Shown piece by piece: positions 34,690 to 43,967 of a DNA stretch of 64,000 nucleotides. The stretch spans positions 124,001 to 188,000 of the forward strand of contig NZ_JAJIRQ010000007.1 in assembly GCF_025717605.1 (NCBI RefSeq), given 5' to 3'. Position numbers and translations under genes: made by a program. Each line of letters opens with the position of its first letter. Position 1 is the first letter of the stretch. The DNA comes from Paucibacter sp. TC2R-5 (GTDB lineage Bacteria > Pseudomonadota > Gammaproteobacteria > Burkholderiales > Burkholderiaceae_C). The notes under the pieces are model-generated. The model was not told the origin of the DNA, did not search any database, and saw only the letters and a program-made list of their open reading frames with translations.

Positions 34690-37600
34690 ATGAAACCTAC
34701 CCTGACACGACTGGCCCTTGCCTTGCTGCCCCTGTTCGGCGCCGCTTCGGTGTCCGCCGCTACCGTCCCTTGGATCGGACCCAACGGAGGGAGCTGGAGT
34801 AACGCCGCCAATTGGGGCGGACCGTTTCCCGGCGTACTGGACGATGTGCAGTTGGGGAGCTTCAACACCCATGTCATAGGCAATATCGTCGTCGGCAGCG
34901 CGACTGGCACGGGCACGGTGCTCATCAACACTTCTAACGGCAGCGGCTTGAACCTCCGGGGCAATAGTTCGCTAGGCGGTTTGACGCTGGAAGAAGGATT
35001 CTTCAACAGCAATGCCACCACTTCGATCTCAGGTTCGTTGACTTGGCGCAACGGCAGTCTCCTAGGCCCAGGCACGACCCATGTTGAGGGGTCGGCAAGC
35101 CTGAGCTTGGCCAACGGTCTCCTCCTCACGGGTGGCCACACCCTGGTGCTGAAAGGCAGCACCAGCGCGCAAACGCTCGGTTTCTCATCCCAAAATTCGC
35201 TAGCGATCGAAAATGCACGTCTAGTGAACGAGGGCACCTGGCTTGATCAGGCGAGCGACAACACCTCGTTCACTAATTTGAACCCCCACCTGGGCCTCGG
35301 CAACTTCGACAACGCAGGCAGTTTCACCAAGAGCTCAGCGACCGTCACCACCTTTGAGCGTGGGGTGCAGTTCAACAACAGCGGCACGGTCAATGTCAAC
35401 GCCGGCACACTTCGCATCGCCGGGGGCGGCAGCAGCACGGGAAGCTTCAATGTGGCCGAAGGCGCCACCCTGGCCTTTGGCAACGGCCCGACGGCCTACA
35501 CCTTGGGGGCCACGGTCATCAACGCCGGCAGCCTGACGATAGACGGCAACGTCAACGCAGCACAGGGCCTGCAGTTGGAAGGGCAGGTCGCGGTCAATGC
35601 TGGCAACTTAAGCCTGGGCGCTGCCAGCAGCTTTGCCAAGCTGAGCCTGAACGGCTTCGGCGCCATCACCCAGTCCTCGTCCATCGTGGTGAACGGCACG
35701 CTGAATTGGACCGGAGGCTTTCTGAACGGTGCTGGCAGCACCCGCTCGACCGGTGTGCTGGAGCTCACCGGTAGTGGCTTCAAGCAGTTGGGTTTGAACC
35801 ACACGCTGATCACCGCCGGAGACACCTTGCAGACCGGGACCGGAACGCTCGCTATTCAAACAAACGGCCGCATCCAGAACCAAGGCATCTGGACGGAGCA
35901 GGCCAGTGGCGAAAGCAGCATCGTAGGCGGTCGTTTCGACAACGAGGGCCTGTTCAACAAGCAGTCCACGTTCCTCACAACCCTGGGCTTTTCCGGCCAG
36001 GTGTTCAACAACACCGGCACCGTCAACGTCAATGCCGGCACGCTGCGACTCACCAGCAGCTTCAACAACCAGGGCCAGATTAACGTTGCCAGCGGCGCGG
36101 AGCTGGACGGTGCTCACGCCAGCTTCGCCAACGCCGGCACGCTGGCCGGCACGGGCACGGTGCGCGCTTTGGACACCCTCACCAACACCGGCATCCTCGC
36201 CCCCGGCGGGGTCGGCCAAGTCGGCCAGTTGCAGGTGCTGGGCAATCTGGCCACCAGCGGTAGTCTTCAAGTCGACCTGAGCCGCAGCAGCGCCGACCTG
36301 CTGGCGGTCAGTGGCAATGCGGACTTAGGCGGCACGCTGAATTTCTCCGTGCTCAGCGGCCAGCGCCTCGCGCGGGGCAGCAGCTTCACCGTGATGAGCT
36401 GGGGCAATCGCAGCGCCGGCAGCGAGTTCGCCAGCCTGGACTTCTCGCAGGCTTCGGGCTACCGCTTCACCACCGACTATGGCGCCACGGGCTTGAGCGT
36501 GAAGGTGACGGGCCTGCCCTATACCTGGACCGGCGCCGCTGCGGGCGGCGTCTGGGACGTCGTCAACAATTGGAACGAGGGCAGCGATGGCCTGCCGCAA
36601 GCCGGTGACGCGGTGCTGCTGGGCGGCGCGGACACACGCATCCGCACCACCCTCGCAGCGGCCACCGTCACGGGCACCGGCCGGCTGATCCTGGAAGGCG
36701 GCGCCCACCTGATCTTGAGCGACAGCGGCAGCCTGGGCGCCGCCTCGCTGCTGCAAGGCCGGCTCACCAACAACGGCCGCCTGGTGGTGACCGGCCCCAG
36801 CACCTGGATCAGCACGGAGCTGCGCGGCACCGGCGTGACCCGGCTGGAAGGCGCCACCGCCATTTCGGGCACCGACTTCGACGGCACCTCCTCCGTGCTG
36901 GGCGGCCACACGCTGGAACTGGCCGGCAACACCACCTTCACCGGCCGGCGCGGCATGTCGGTGGGCGACGGCGGCACCTTGGTCAACCAAGGCAGCTGGG
37001 TGGACCAGGCGACGAGCAACGTCACCCTGGGCAACTTCAACGGCGGCACGGGCCGCTTCCTCAACCAGGGCAGCTTCACCAAGGTGTCCAATACGCGCAC
37101 GCTGATCGGTGAGACCTCGCTGGACATCGAGAACACCGGCAGCATCAACGTCAACGCCGGATACCTGCGCCTGAGCGGCAGCCGCGTCAACAGCACTGGC
37201 ACGCTCAATATTGCGGCCGGCGCCGAGCTCAGCTTGGTGAGCAATGACGCCACGCTGGGCGGCAGCGTGAACAACGCCGGCACCCTGAGCCTGGACGGTG
37301 GCGTGCTCGCCATCGCCGGCGACCTGCTCGTACAGGGCAGCGGCCTGACGCGAGTGAAAAGCATCGTCAACAACGACAACGCCTTGCGCATCGCCGGCAG
37401 CGTCGACTGGCATGAGTCGACCTTGCGCGGCAGCGGCAGCACCCGCATGGACGGCACTGTCATGCTGGTCGGCGACCGCAGCCGTGGCGTGCTCGGTGGG
37501 CAAACGGTGGAGCTGGCGGGCACCACCCGGCAGGTCGGCACGGGCGGCTTCAGCATTGGTCAAGGCGCGGTTTTGCGCAATCTTGGCACCTGGCTGGACG

Positions 37601-38946
37601 AGGCCACGGGCAATGTGGGCCTCGGCAACTTCAATGGGGGAGCCACCGGTCGGTTTGACAACGTCGGCACTTTCACCAAGACCTCGGCCGTCGTCACCGA
37701 GATCGGCAACGGCCTGCCGCTGAACAACACCGGCACGATCAACATCAAGGCCGGTACGCTGCGCATCAGCGGCGACGCCAGCCTCACCGCCGGGCAGATC
37801 CAGATCGCCAGTGGCGCCATGCTCGACCTGGCCAGCGGCAGCATCGCACTCAAGGGCACGGTTCAGAACGCTGGCACGGTGGCCCTGAATGGCGCCACGG
37901 TGCTGGTGACAGACAGCGCCACCGTGCAAGGCGGGCTGACAACGCTCAACAGCAGCACGGTCCACAACACCGGCCGGCTCGTGCTGAGCGGCAATACCGA
38001 CTGGCTCATCGCCCACCTGACGGGCAGTGGCAGCACGCGGATGGAAGGCGCCCTCACGCTGTCGGGCAGCAACGGCCGCGGCCTGACCGGCGGCCAGACG
38101 CTGGAGTTGGCCGGCAGCACCACGCAGACGGGCACCGGCAGCCTCAACACCGGCGGCGGTGCCCGCGTGCTCAACCTCGGCAACTGGGTCGAGGCGGCGA
38201 ACGGCAACGTCAGCTTGGGCAACTTCCAAGGCGGTGCAGCCAGCCGCTTCGACAACGTCGGCAGTTTCACCAAAACCTCGAGCTTCGTCACCGACATCGG
38301 CAACGGCCTGGTGCTGAACAACACCGGCAGCATCAAGGTCAACGCCGGCACCCTGAACATGAGCCAGGCCTTCAACAACCAAGGCCTGCTGAACGTGGCG
38401 GCCGGCGCGGAAGTTGCCAGCAGCGTCGTGGACTTTGCCAACGCCGGCACGCTGGCGGGCGACGGCACGGTGCGCATGGTCAACGCGTTCTCCAGCCTGA
38501 GCAACACCGGCATCTTGGCGGCCGGCGGCCTGAACGACGCGGGCACGCTGAGCCTCTTGGGCGGCCTGACGCAGCAAACCGGCGGCATCTTTCTGGTCGA
38601 CCTGGGCAGCACGGCGGCCGGCGGTTTTGATCTGCTGACCATCAGCGGCGCGGCCTCGCTGACCGGCACCCTGGCCGTGAACCTGCTGGACGGCGCGCAC
38701 TTCAAGGTGGGCGACAGCTTCACGGTGATGACATGGAACCAGCGCCTGGGCGACAGCCAGTTCGCCAGCCTCGACCTCCGCCAAGCCGGCGGCTACAGCT
38801 TCGCGACCGAGTACGGCGCCAGCAGCCTGACGCTGCGCGTGATGACGGCCCCCGTGCCCGAGCCGGGAACTTGGGCGCTGATGGCGCTGGGCCTGGGCCT
38901 GGGCCTGCTGGCCTGGCGCCGCAGTGCCGCCCGCCACGCGGCCTAA
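34690..38946 (+). CDS. Giant repetitive PEP-CTERM surface protein
   Basis: This secreted protein of 1418 residues has a signal peptide (MKPTLTRLALALLPLFGAASVSA) and a C-terminal PEP-CTERM signal (VPEPGTWALMALGLGLGLL then AWRRS). The mature part is a long Gly/Asn/Thr-rich beta-solenoid-like array. Two large modules are visible. Each opens with a Trp-rich motif (WIGPNGGSWSNAANWGG; later YTWTGAAAGGVWDVVNNW) and closes with FTVM.W..R....FASLD..QA.GY.F.T.YGA. Within them a unit like GNFDN.GSFTK..., NNTGT.NVNAGTLR recurs five times. The fold resembles adhesin/autotransporter passenger repeats, but no barrel is present. The start is the ATG at 34690 with GAAGAAA upstream. Export by an exosortase system encoded elsewhere is inferred. 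Confidence 0.9.
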   Translation: MKPTLTRLALALLPLFGAASVSAATVPWIGPNGGSWSNAANWGGPFPGVLDDVQLGSFNTHVIGNIVVGSATGTGTVLINTSNGSGLNLRGNSSLGGLTLEEGFFNSNATTSISGSLTWRNGSLLGPGTTHVEGSASLSLANGLLLTGGHTLVLKGSTSAQTLGFSSQNSLAIENARLVNEGTWLDQASDNTSFTNLNPHLGLGNFDNAGSFTKSSATVTTFERGVQFNNSGTVNVNAGTLRIAGGGSSTGSFNVAEGATLAFGNGPTAYTLGATVINAGSLTIDGNVNAAQGLQLEGQVAVNAGNLSLGAASSFAKLSLNGFGAITQSSSIVVNGTLNWTGGFLNGAGSTRSTGVLELTGSGFKQLGLNHTLITAGDTLQTGTGTLAIQTNGRIQNQGIWTEQASGESSIVGGRFDNEGLFNKQSTFLTTLGFSGQVFNNTGTVNVNAGTLRLTSSFNNQGQINVASGAELDGAHASFANAGTLAGTGTVRALDTLTNTGILAPGGVGQVGQLQVLGNLATSGSLQVDLSRSSADLLAVSGNADLGGTLNFSVLSGQRLARGSSFTVMSWGNRSAGSEFASLDFSQASGYRFTTDYGATGLSVKVTGLPYTWTGAAAGGVWDVVNNWNEGSDGLPQAGDAVLLGGADTRIRTTLAAATVTGTGRLILEGGAHLILSDSGSLGAASLLQGRLTNNGRLVVTGPSTWISTELRGTGVTRLEGATAISGTDFDGTSSVLGGHTLELAGNTTFTGRRGMSVGDGGTLVNQGSWVDQATSNVTLGNFNGGTGRFLNQGSFTKVSNTRTLIGETSLDIENTGSINVNAGYLRLSGSRVNSTGTLNIAAGAELSLVSNDATLGGSVNNAGTLSLDGGVLAIAGDLLVQGSGLTRVKSIVNNDNALRIAGSVDWHESTLRGSGSTRMDGTVMLVGDRSRGVLGGQTVELAGTTRQVGTGGFSIGQGAVLRNLGTWLDEATGNVGLGNFNGGATGRFDNVGTFTKTSAVVTEIGNGLPLNNTGTINIKAGTLRISGDASLTAGQIQIASGAMLDLASGSIALKGTVQNAGTVALNGATVLVTDSATVQGGLTTLNSSTVHNTGRLVLSGNTDWLIAHLTGSGSTRMEGALTLSGSNGRGLTGGQTLELAGSTTQTGTGSLNTGGGARVLNLGNWVEAANGNVSLGNFQGGAASRFDNVGSFTKTSSFVTDIGNGLVLNNTGSIKVNAGTLNMSQAFNNQGLLNVAAGAEVASSVVDFANAGTLAGDGTVRMVNAFSSLSNTGILAAGGLNDAGTLSLLGGLTQQTGGIFLVDLGSTAAGGFDLLTISGAASLTGTLAVNLLDGAHFKVGDSFTVMTWNQRLGDSQFASLDLRQAGGYSFATEYGASSLTLRVMTAPVPEPGTWALMALGLGLGLLAWRRSAARHAA

Positions 38947-39031
38947 CCCCCAGCCGCTGGGCGCGCCACAGGCACAAGGCAAGCCCGCTTCCTGCCTCGT
39001 CCACACCTTCTTACCTTTTTGAAAGCTCAAC

Positions 39032-39973
39032 ATGACCCCACTACTCTCCCCCGCCACCGTCGTTCAGCCAGCCTTGCCGACCTGGGGAAAAACGTCTTTG
39101 GCCTTGGCCGCTCTGGCCTCGCTCCTGCAGGCAGCACCCTCGCATGCGGCCACGGCCAGCGCCAGTGGTGTGGGTAATACGATGACAAGACCGGGATTTG
39201 CAACGGCCAAGTTCAACCACCAGAGCGGTTTTGCCGAAGGAAATGGTTATGAGTTCCGCGGTGGCGTCGGGGCATCGGCCTTTGCGTCGGTCACAGGCGG
39301 AGAGTGTTGCGACAAAGTTACTTCGACGAGTGCAAGGGGCTCGGCCTCTTTTTCGGACAGTTTTCGGGTCACGCTGGGTCAAGTCGCCGACGTGGGCAGT
39401 GCCACATCCTTCTTGCTGACCGTGCCGATCTTGGCCCATGGCAGCGCTCAATTCGATTGGCAGCCCAATCCAGGAAGGGCCGAACTTACTTCCTTTGGCG
39501 GGGCCTACTACAAGTACAGCTGGTCGGTCGCGAATGCTTCGGGCAAGGGCGAAGCCGGGGAGTCCAAATTTATAAATCGCCCGGAAGAAGTCTGGGATAG
39601 AAACACCGGCGGTCTCACCGCCAGTTTCATGGTGTCGCTCGGCCAGGTGGTGGACCTCAATCTCTACGCAGAGGCGTACGTGCAGGCCAATGTGTACGGC
39701 AGGGTCGGCTCAAGCGGCGCTGCGGATTTCGGCCACACCCTGCGTTGGGGTGGCGTGTCCAGCATCACCGGCTTCGACAGCGCAGGCCAACAGGTCGCAC
39801 TTCCCACCGACTTCCAGCTGGCACTGCTCAGCGATACGAGCGGCTTCGACTACAGCCAGGCGGCAGGCCCCAACCCCTACACAAGCGCGCCCGTGCCCGA
39901 GCCCGCGACCTGGGCGCTAATGGCTGGAGGCATCGGCATGCTGGCCTGGCGCCGTCGTACGGTGCGGGGTTGA
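39032..39973 (+). CDS. PEP-CTERM sorting domain-containing protein
   Basis: This 313-residue secreted protein has an N-terminal signal (hydrophobic LALAALASLLQAAPSHAA after a 20-residue basic/polar leader). The C-terminal PEP-CTERM tail is VPEPATWALMAGGIGMLAW then RRRTVRG. The mature region is beta-rich with two Cys (GGECCDK) and ends with a membrane-distal SGFDYSQAAGPNPYTSAP linker. It lies 85 bp after the giant PEP-CTERM gene on the same strand and may be cotranscribed. No enzymatic motif is seen; function unknown. Confidence 0.87.
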   Translation: MTPLLSPATVVQPALPTWGKTSLALAALASLLQAAPSHAATASASGVGNTMTRPGFATAKFNHQSGFAEGNGYEFRGGVGASAFASVTGGECCDKVTSTSARGSASFSDSFRVTLGQVADVGSATSFLLTVPILAHGSAQFDWQPNPGRAELTSFGGAYYKYSWSVANASGKGEAGESKFINRPEEVWDRNTGGLTASFMVSLGQVVDLNLYAEAYVQANVYGRVGSSGAADFGHTLRWGGVSSITGFDSAGQQVALPTDFQLALLSDTSGFDYSQAAGPNPYTSAPVPEPATWALMAGGIGMLAWRRRTVRG

Positions 39974-40267
39974 CCATGAAGCGACCACGCGCGCGGCCAG
40001 CTTCAACGACATCGCCGGGGGTTTCACGCTGCTGGGTCCGCAAGCGCCGCATCTAGCGCCACATTTAGCCACCGCACTGTCTCTCAGTTATGGCACACTC
40101 TGATCCAGCGCCAGCCGGGGCGCTGCTGGATCCGCAGGCAGGGCTGAGCCCACCCGGACGGACGCGAGTTCATCAAGACCGCGTCCGCTCAAACTTCACT
40201 TCCGCTGTTTTGCCTTTGTGCGGCCTGATCGCGCGGATCGCAGGCTCTACACGCATGGAGGTTTCCC
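39974..40267. other. Intergenic region before the ankyrin gene
   Basis: I see no credible gene in these 294 bp. A hairpin with arms CAGCGCC (40107-40113) and GGCGCTG (40119-40125) is present without a T-tract. GGAGG at 40258-40262 serves the TTG-started ankyrin gene. Confidence 0.4.
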
Positions 40268-41917
40268 TTGACTACGAGCCATCACGGGGCTGCAGCGCAG
40301 CCCACCTCGCCCGAGGTTCCTGAGCTTCCCGCCCTTCCCGACCTAGCCGATCTGCAGCAACTCAAGCGCCAAGCGCGTGAACTGCTGCGCGCCTGGCGTG
40401 CCGGAGATCACCCCAGCCTGGAACGCGCTGCGCCCTACCGGCGCGACGATGCCGCCGCGCCGCCCAGCCTCAGCCTGGCCCAACTGGCGATTGCACGCGA
40501 GCTGGGCTTCCCCAGTTGGCCCGCCCTGCACCGCGCCGTCATCGCGCAGCAGGAGGCACGCCAGCTCGACAACGCCGCTTTGGTAACGCGCTGCCTGGCT
40601 TTGGCGCTGGGCCGGGGCTGGGACAGCCCGCAGCCCTTGCGCGCCTTGGCGCTGCTGCAGCGTTTGCGCGGCCCCTGCCCGCCGGACCTGCGCGCCGCGC
40701 TGGCTATGGTGCGGGGTGAGCTGGAAACGTTGGAAGCCCTGCCCGCTGCGGGCCAGCGCCTGCCTCCGTTCGATGCGCCGGCCTTGGCGTACGTGTGCTT
40801 CTCCAGCCTGCATCGCCTGGGCGAGCTCTGGGCGAGCGGCTTGATGCGCAGCGCCCAAGCCTTGCTCGTGGACTGTGCTCAAGCTGGCAGCGATCTCGAT
40901 GCGCTGCGCATGCCCGACCCCGACATTGAGCCCACTCCAGCGCCGACCGAGCCGCCAGGGCTGCCGCTGCTCTATGGCGCCATCGCCCGGGCGCAAAGCC
41001 CCGAGCTCGCCGCCGCGCTGCTGGCTGCCGGTGCCAACCCGAATGACGGTGAATCGCTGTATCACGCCTGCGAAGACGCCGACCGCAGCCGAGCCGCGCT
41101 GCAGATCCGTCAGCTGATGGCCCATGGTGCGCGCTGGCAGGGCACTAACGCGTTATTGCGCCTGCTCGATTTTGAGGACCCCGCTGGGCTCGCCCTGGCG
41201 CTAAGTCTAGGCGCCGATGTCAATGAAGCCGGCCCCGAGGGCGCGACCGCGCTGCACCATGCGCTGCGCCGGGGCCGCTCGGCGGCCTGCCTGAGCCAGC
41301 TGATCGCGCAGGGCGCCGATCTTTCGGCACGCGATGCCGAAGGCCGCACGCCGGCCACATTGGCGGCGCTGTTGGGTGAGCTTGAAGCCCTAGAACTGTT
41401 GGCGGCACAAGGCGCCCAGCCCGAGCTAGCCTCCGCAAAAGAGCGCTTCCTGGCCGCCTGCGCGGCCGCTGATGAAGCCAGCGCTCGCGCCTTGCTGCAA
41501 GAGCAAGCCGACTTGCTTGATCAGCAGCTGACGGCCCAAGAGCTGAGGCTGCTGCCCGACCAAGCGCAGCGCCGAGCAAAGGCGTCGGTGGCCCTGATGC
41601 TGTCACTGGGCTGGCCGGTCGCGGTACAGGGCGATTGGCAAGCCAGTGCGCTCAACCAGGCCGCCTTCAACGGCGACGCGGCCCTGGTGCAACTGCTGCT
41701 TGCTCACGGCGCCAGCTGGGAAGAGCGCAACGGCTTTGGCGGCGATGTGATGGGCAGCTTGCAGCATGCCGCCGTGCATCTGCCCCAACCCGGGGGCGAC
41801 TACTTGGGCGCGCTGCAAGCACTGTTGGCCGCCGGTGCGCCCTGGCCCTCGGATGAAGAGCGCGAGGCACTGCCGGAGACTTTGCAAGCCTGGCTGGATG
41901 AGCAGGGCTTGGCTTGA
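40268..41917 (+). CDS. Ankyrin-repeat protein (TTG start)
   Basis: This 549-residue cytoplasmic protein has no signal peptide. The N-terminal region (about 20-95) matches the helical head seen in bacterial ankyrin proteins (LKRQARELLRAWRAGD, then LAIARELGFPSWPALHRAV). The mid region is helical. Ankyrin repeats occupy about 230-400 and 445-530 (GATALHHALRRGR, DAEGRTPATLAALLGELEALELL, LNQAAFNGDAALVQLLLAHGASW). The start is TTG at 40268 with a perfect GGAGG 5 bases upstream; there is no in-frame ATG nearby. Ankyrin arrays mediate protein binding; the partner is unknown. Confidence 0.8.
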   Translation: MTTSHHGAAAQPTSPEVPELPALPDLADLQQLKRQARELLRAWRAGDHPSLERAAPYRRDDAAAPPSLSLAQLAIARELGFPSWPALHRAVIAQQEARQLDNAALVTRCLALALGRGWDSPQPLRALALLQRLRGPCPPDLRAALAMVRGELETLEALPAAGQRLPPFDAPALAYVCFSSLHRLGELWASGLMRSAQALLVDCAQAGSDLDALRMPDPDIEPTPAPTEPPGLPLLYGAIARAQSPELAAALLAAGANPNDGESLYHACEDADRSRAALQIRQLMAHGARWQGTNALLRLLDFEDPAGLALALSLGADVNEAGPEGATALHHALRRGRSAACLSQLIAQGADLSARDAEGRTPATLAALLGELEALELLAAQGAQPELASAKERFLAACAAADEASARALLQEQADLLDQQLTAQELRLLPDQAQRRAKASVALMLSLGWPVAVQGDWQASALNQAAFNGDAALVQLLLAHGASWEERNGFGGDVMGSLQHAAVHLPQPGGDYLGALQALLAAGAPWPSDEEREALPETLQAWLDEQGLA

Positions 41918-41956
41918 CCCTCTAACCCGCCAACCCGCTTCATCTGTTGGGGCAAA

Positions 41957-43660
41957 TCAATCTAGGCTTACTTCCGTCCTCACCGTACCCGCCCGCTCCG
42001 CGCTGGCCGTCAGCGCCAGCCTTGTGCCCTTGGGCGCGCGCACCACCCACTCGCCGACCGCCCGGTCGGCAGTCAGGTCACGGTTGGGCAGAAAGGCCTG
42101 CTGAGAGGACTTGGGGCCATGGCCTTCGAGCTGCGGGCCTTCCATGCGCTCTTTGCCGCTGACCAGGCTAACGGCTGGATTGAGCGCAGGCAGATGGATC
42201 TCGAACATCACGCCGCGCACCACCTTGCGCTCCAAGGCCCGCTTGGTCACATAGGCCGGCAGATAGCCGCTATTGGCCACCGCCATGCGGATGCGCCAGG
42301 TGTCGGGGCCCAAAGCCCTCACTTCGGTGCGCAGCAGCTCCAGTTTGGGCAAGCTCAATGCAATCTGGTTCATCCAGGCCGGGAAGCGGGCCGCCTCGCG
42401 CTCGCGCAGCCAGGGGGGAGGATTGCGCCAGTAGTTCATCTTGTCCCAACCACCAATCTCGACGTCACCGAGTTGGGGATGATGGAACTCGGTCCAGTCC
42501 ACATAGGCCTTGCCGCCGCATTGCTCGTCGCTCCACTTGAGCAGTTTCAAATCGTCTTCGACCGAATGATCGCGGTACCAGTCGATCCATTTATAACCCT
42601 CGATGCCGGCCTCTTTGTTCGGTGACCACAGCTCCACCACCCAGAACAGCGCGCCCAGATGTTCATAGACCCAGTCCTGCGTGCCGGTGATGACTTCCTT
42701 GGGGTGGTATTTGAAGTCGTGCCAGATGCTGATCGCCGGGTAGCCGCTGTGCTTTTCGCCCAAGGCGGAGAAGCGCTTGTAGGCCCACAGGTCCTCCGGG
42801 ATCATGTCGTCATCGCTGTGCCCGCCCATCGGCCGCAGGATCACGCCGCTGTGGGTGTGATAACTGATCGCCGCACCGATATTCGGGTGGGTGGTGATGA
42901 ACTCCACCATCGCCCGCACCTCGGGCTCGCTGGTCGGAAACGGGCCAGCGCCGACCTGCTTGTATTCCTGCCGCCACTCGGATGGGAAGTTACGGTTCAG
43001 GTCCAGGCCCTCGCGGTCCTTGTTGACCGTCACGGTCAAGCCGTCGTGGTTCTTGATGAAGCCCTCGGGCAACAGGCGGTAATACTCGCCGCCAAACTCG
43101 CCCGGCTCGCGCGCCACCAGCAGGCGCGGTTCGTCGGCATGCTTTTTGTAAGTGCCATGCGGGTCGGGCACGCGCATGCTCAGAATGCGGCCGTCGCCGT
43201 CGATGTCCTCCGGCGTCAGACCCTCGACCGGCTGTTCGTCATAGGGATAGGGTCGGGTCGAGGAGCGGATATGGCGGGGCCGGTCAGCCAGCGCCAGCTC
43301 GGCACCGTCGGGGTTCAGGCGCGGCACCATATAGATGGCGCGGGTGTCCAGCAGCTGGGTCACTTGAGCATCGGTGTCGTAGCCGGAGATCAGGTGGTGC
43401 AGGTAGTAGAGGCAGGTGGTCGAAGCGGTCAGCTCGGCGGCGTGGATATTGCCGTCGAGCCAGAAGGCGGGCTTGTCGACATCGGCGCCGGTGGCGGTGT
43501 TGGTCAGCACCAAGACCCAAATGTCCCGGCCCTCATGGCTGCGGCCGATCGAGCGCACCGAAACCAGATTCGGCCGCGCTGCGGCATAGGCAAACAGCAG
43601 CTCGGTCAGCGGCTCGTAACGGTAGAACTCATCGAAGCGGGGGATGGGCAATGCGGCCAT
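41957..43660 (-). CDS. M14 family zinc carboxypeptidase
   Basis: This 567-residue protein shows the M14 set: GNIHAAELTAST (zinc His and Glu), NPDGAE, DLNRNFPSEW (substrate Arg/Asn), the third zinc ligand in ISYHTHSG and catalytic Glu in WVVELWSPN. No signal peptide is evident. A distinctive insert (about residues 145-165) contains DIDGDGRILSM, an EF-hand-like calcium loop. The C-terminal ~150 residues form a beta-rich domain. Such enzymes remove C-terminal residues from peptides; specificity is not predictable here. It is convergent with the ankyrin gene. Confidence 0.87.
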   Translation of the reverse strand: MAALPIPRFDEFYRYEPLTELLFAYAAARPNLVSVRSIGRSHEGRDIWVLVLTNTATGADVDKPAFWLDGNIHAAELTASTTCLYYLHHLISGYDTDAQVTQLLDTRAIYMVPRLNPDGAELALADRPRHIRSSTRPYPYDEQPVEGLTPEDIDGDGRILSMRVPDPHGTYKKHADEPRLLVAREPGEFGGEYYRLLPEGFIKNHDGLTVTVNKDREGLDLNRNFPSEWRQEYKQVGAGPFPTSEPEVRAMVEFITTHPNIGAAISYHTHSGVILRPMGGHSDDDMIPEDLWAYKRFSALGEKHSGYPAISIWHDFKYHPKEVITGTQDWVYEHLGALFWVVELWSPNKEAGIEGYKWIDWYRDHSVEDDLKLLKWSDEQCGGKAYVDWTEFHHPQLGDVEIGGWDKMNYWRNPPPWLREREAARFPAWMNQIALSLPKLELLRTEVRALGPDTWRIRMAVANSGYLPAYVTKRALERKVVRGVMFEIHLPALNPAVSLVSGKERMEGPQLEGHGPKSSQQAFLPNRDLTADRAVGEWVVRAPKGTRLALTASAERAGTVRTEVSLD

Positions 43661-43783
43661 AGGGGAGAGCTCGTTGAGGTGAAAGCGATCGACCCATTCT
43701 GCCTAAAGCTTGTGACTTGTATAGCAGGGGCTGCCCGTAGCTCGCCGCAAAGGCAATTCAAAACCAAGCGCAGCAACAAACGG

Positions 43784-43960
43784 CTACTTTGCTGCCGAGC
43801 TGGCCAAGGTCTTTTGGGCCCGCTCTTCTGGGGCTAGCTCGGCACGCGCCTTGGCAATCAAGGTATCGGGCAAGCTGGTTCGCAAGGCGCTTTGCCGAAC
43901 GGTTTGTACAACCTCGGCTCGGCCACGCAGCAGTGGTTTGGGATGGATGAAATTGAACAT
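43784..43960 (-). CDS. Small 58-residue protein downstream of LytTR regulator
   Basis: An ORF below the usual 60-residue cutoff starts with ATG at 43960, 7 bp after the regulator's stop, and ends with TAG at 43784. The product begins MFNFIHPKPLLRGRAEVVQ and ends KTLASSAAK. It is basic in the first half and helix-prone in the second (IAKARAELAPEERAQK). There is no signal peptide or membrane segment. AGGGGCAG in the regulator's 3' end may act as Shine-Dalgarno. The tight spacing and lack of any alternative ORF in this gap support a real gene. I do not recognise the family. Confidence 0.55.
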   Translation of the reverse strand: MFNFIHPKPLLRGRAEVVQTVRQSALRTSLPDTLIAKARAELAPEERAQKTLASSAAK

Positions 43961-43967
43961 CTTGCTG

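Noticed and set aside
34690-38946. Regularly recurring short motifs considered as a CRISPR-like or tandem DNA repeat array
   Set aside because: The repeats are degenerate, vary in spacing and stay in frame, so they are protein-level repeats.
36325-39057. Antisense open frame of about 910 codons across the giant PEP-CTERM gene
   Set aside because: It is a by-product of GC-rich, repetitive coding DNA on the plus strand. Its translation is low-complexity Ala/Gly/Gln with no domain, while the plus frame has a signal peptide and PEP-CTERM tail.
40092-40110. TGGCAC resembling a sigma-54 -24 element, relevant because rpoN is in the window
   Set aside because: There is no TTGC-type -12 element at the required spacing.
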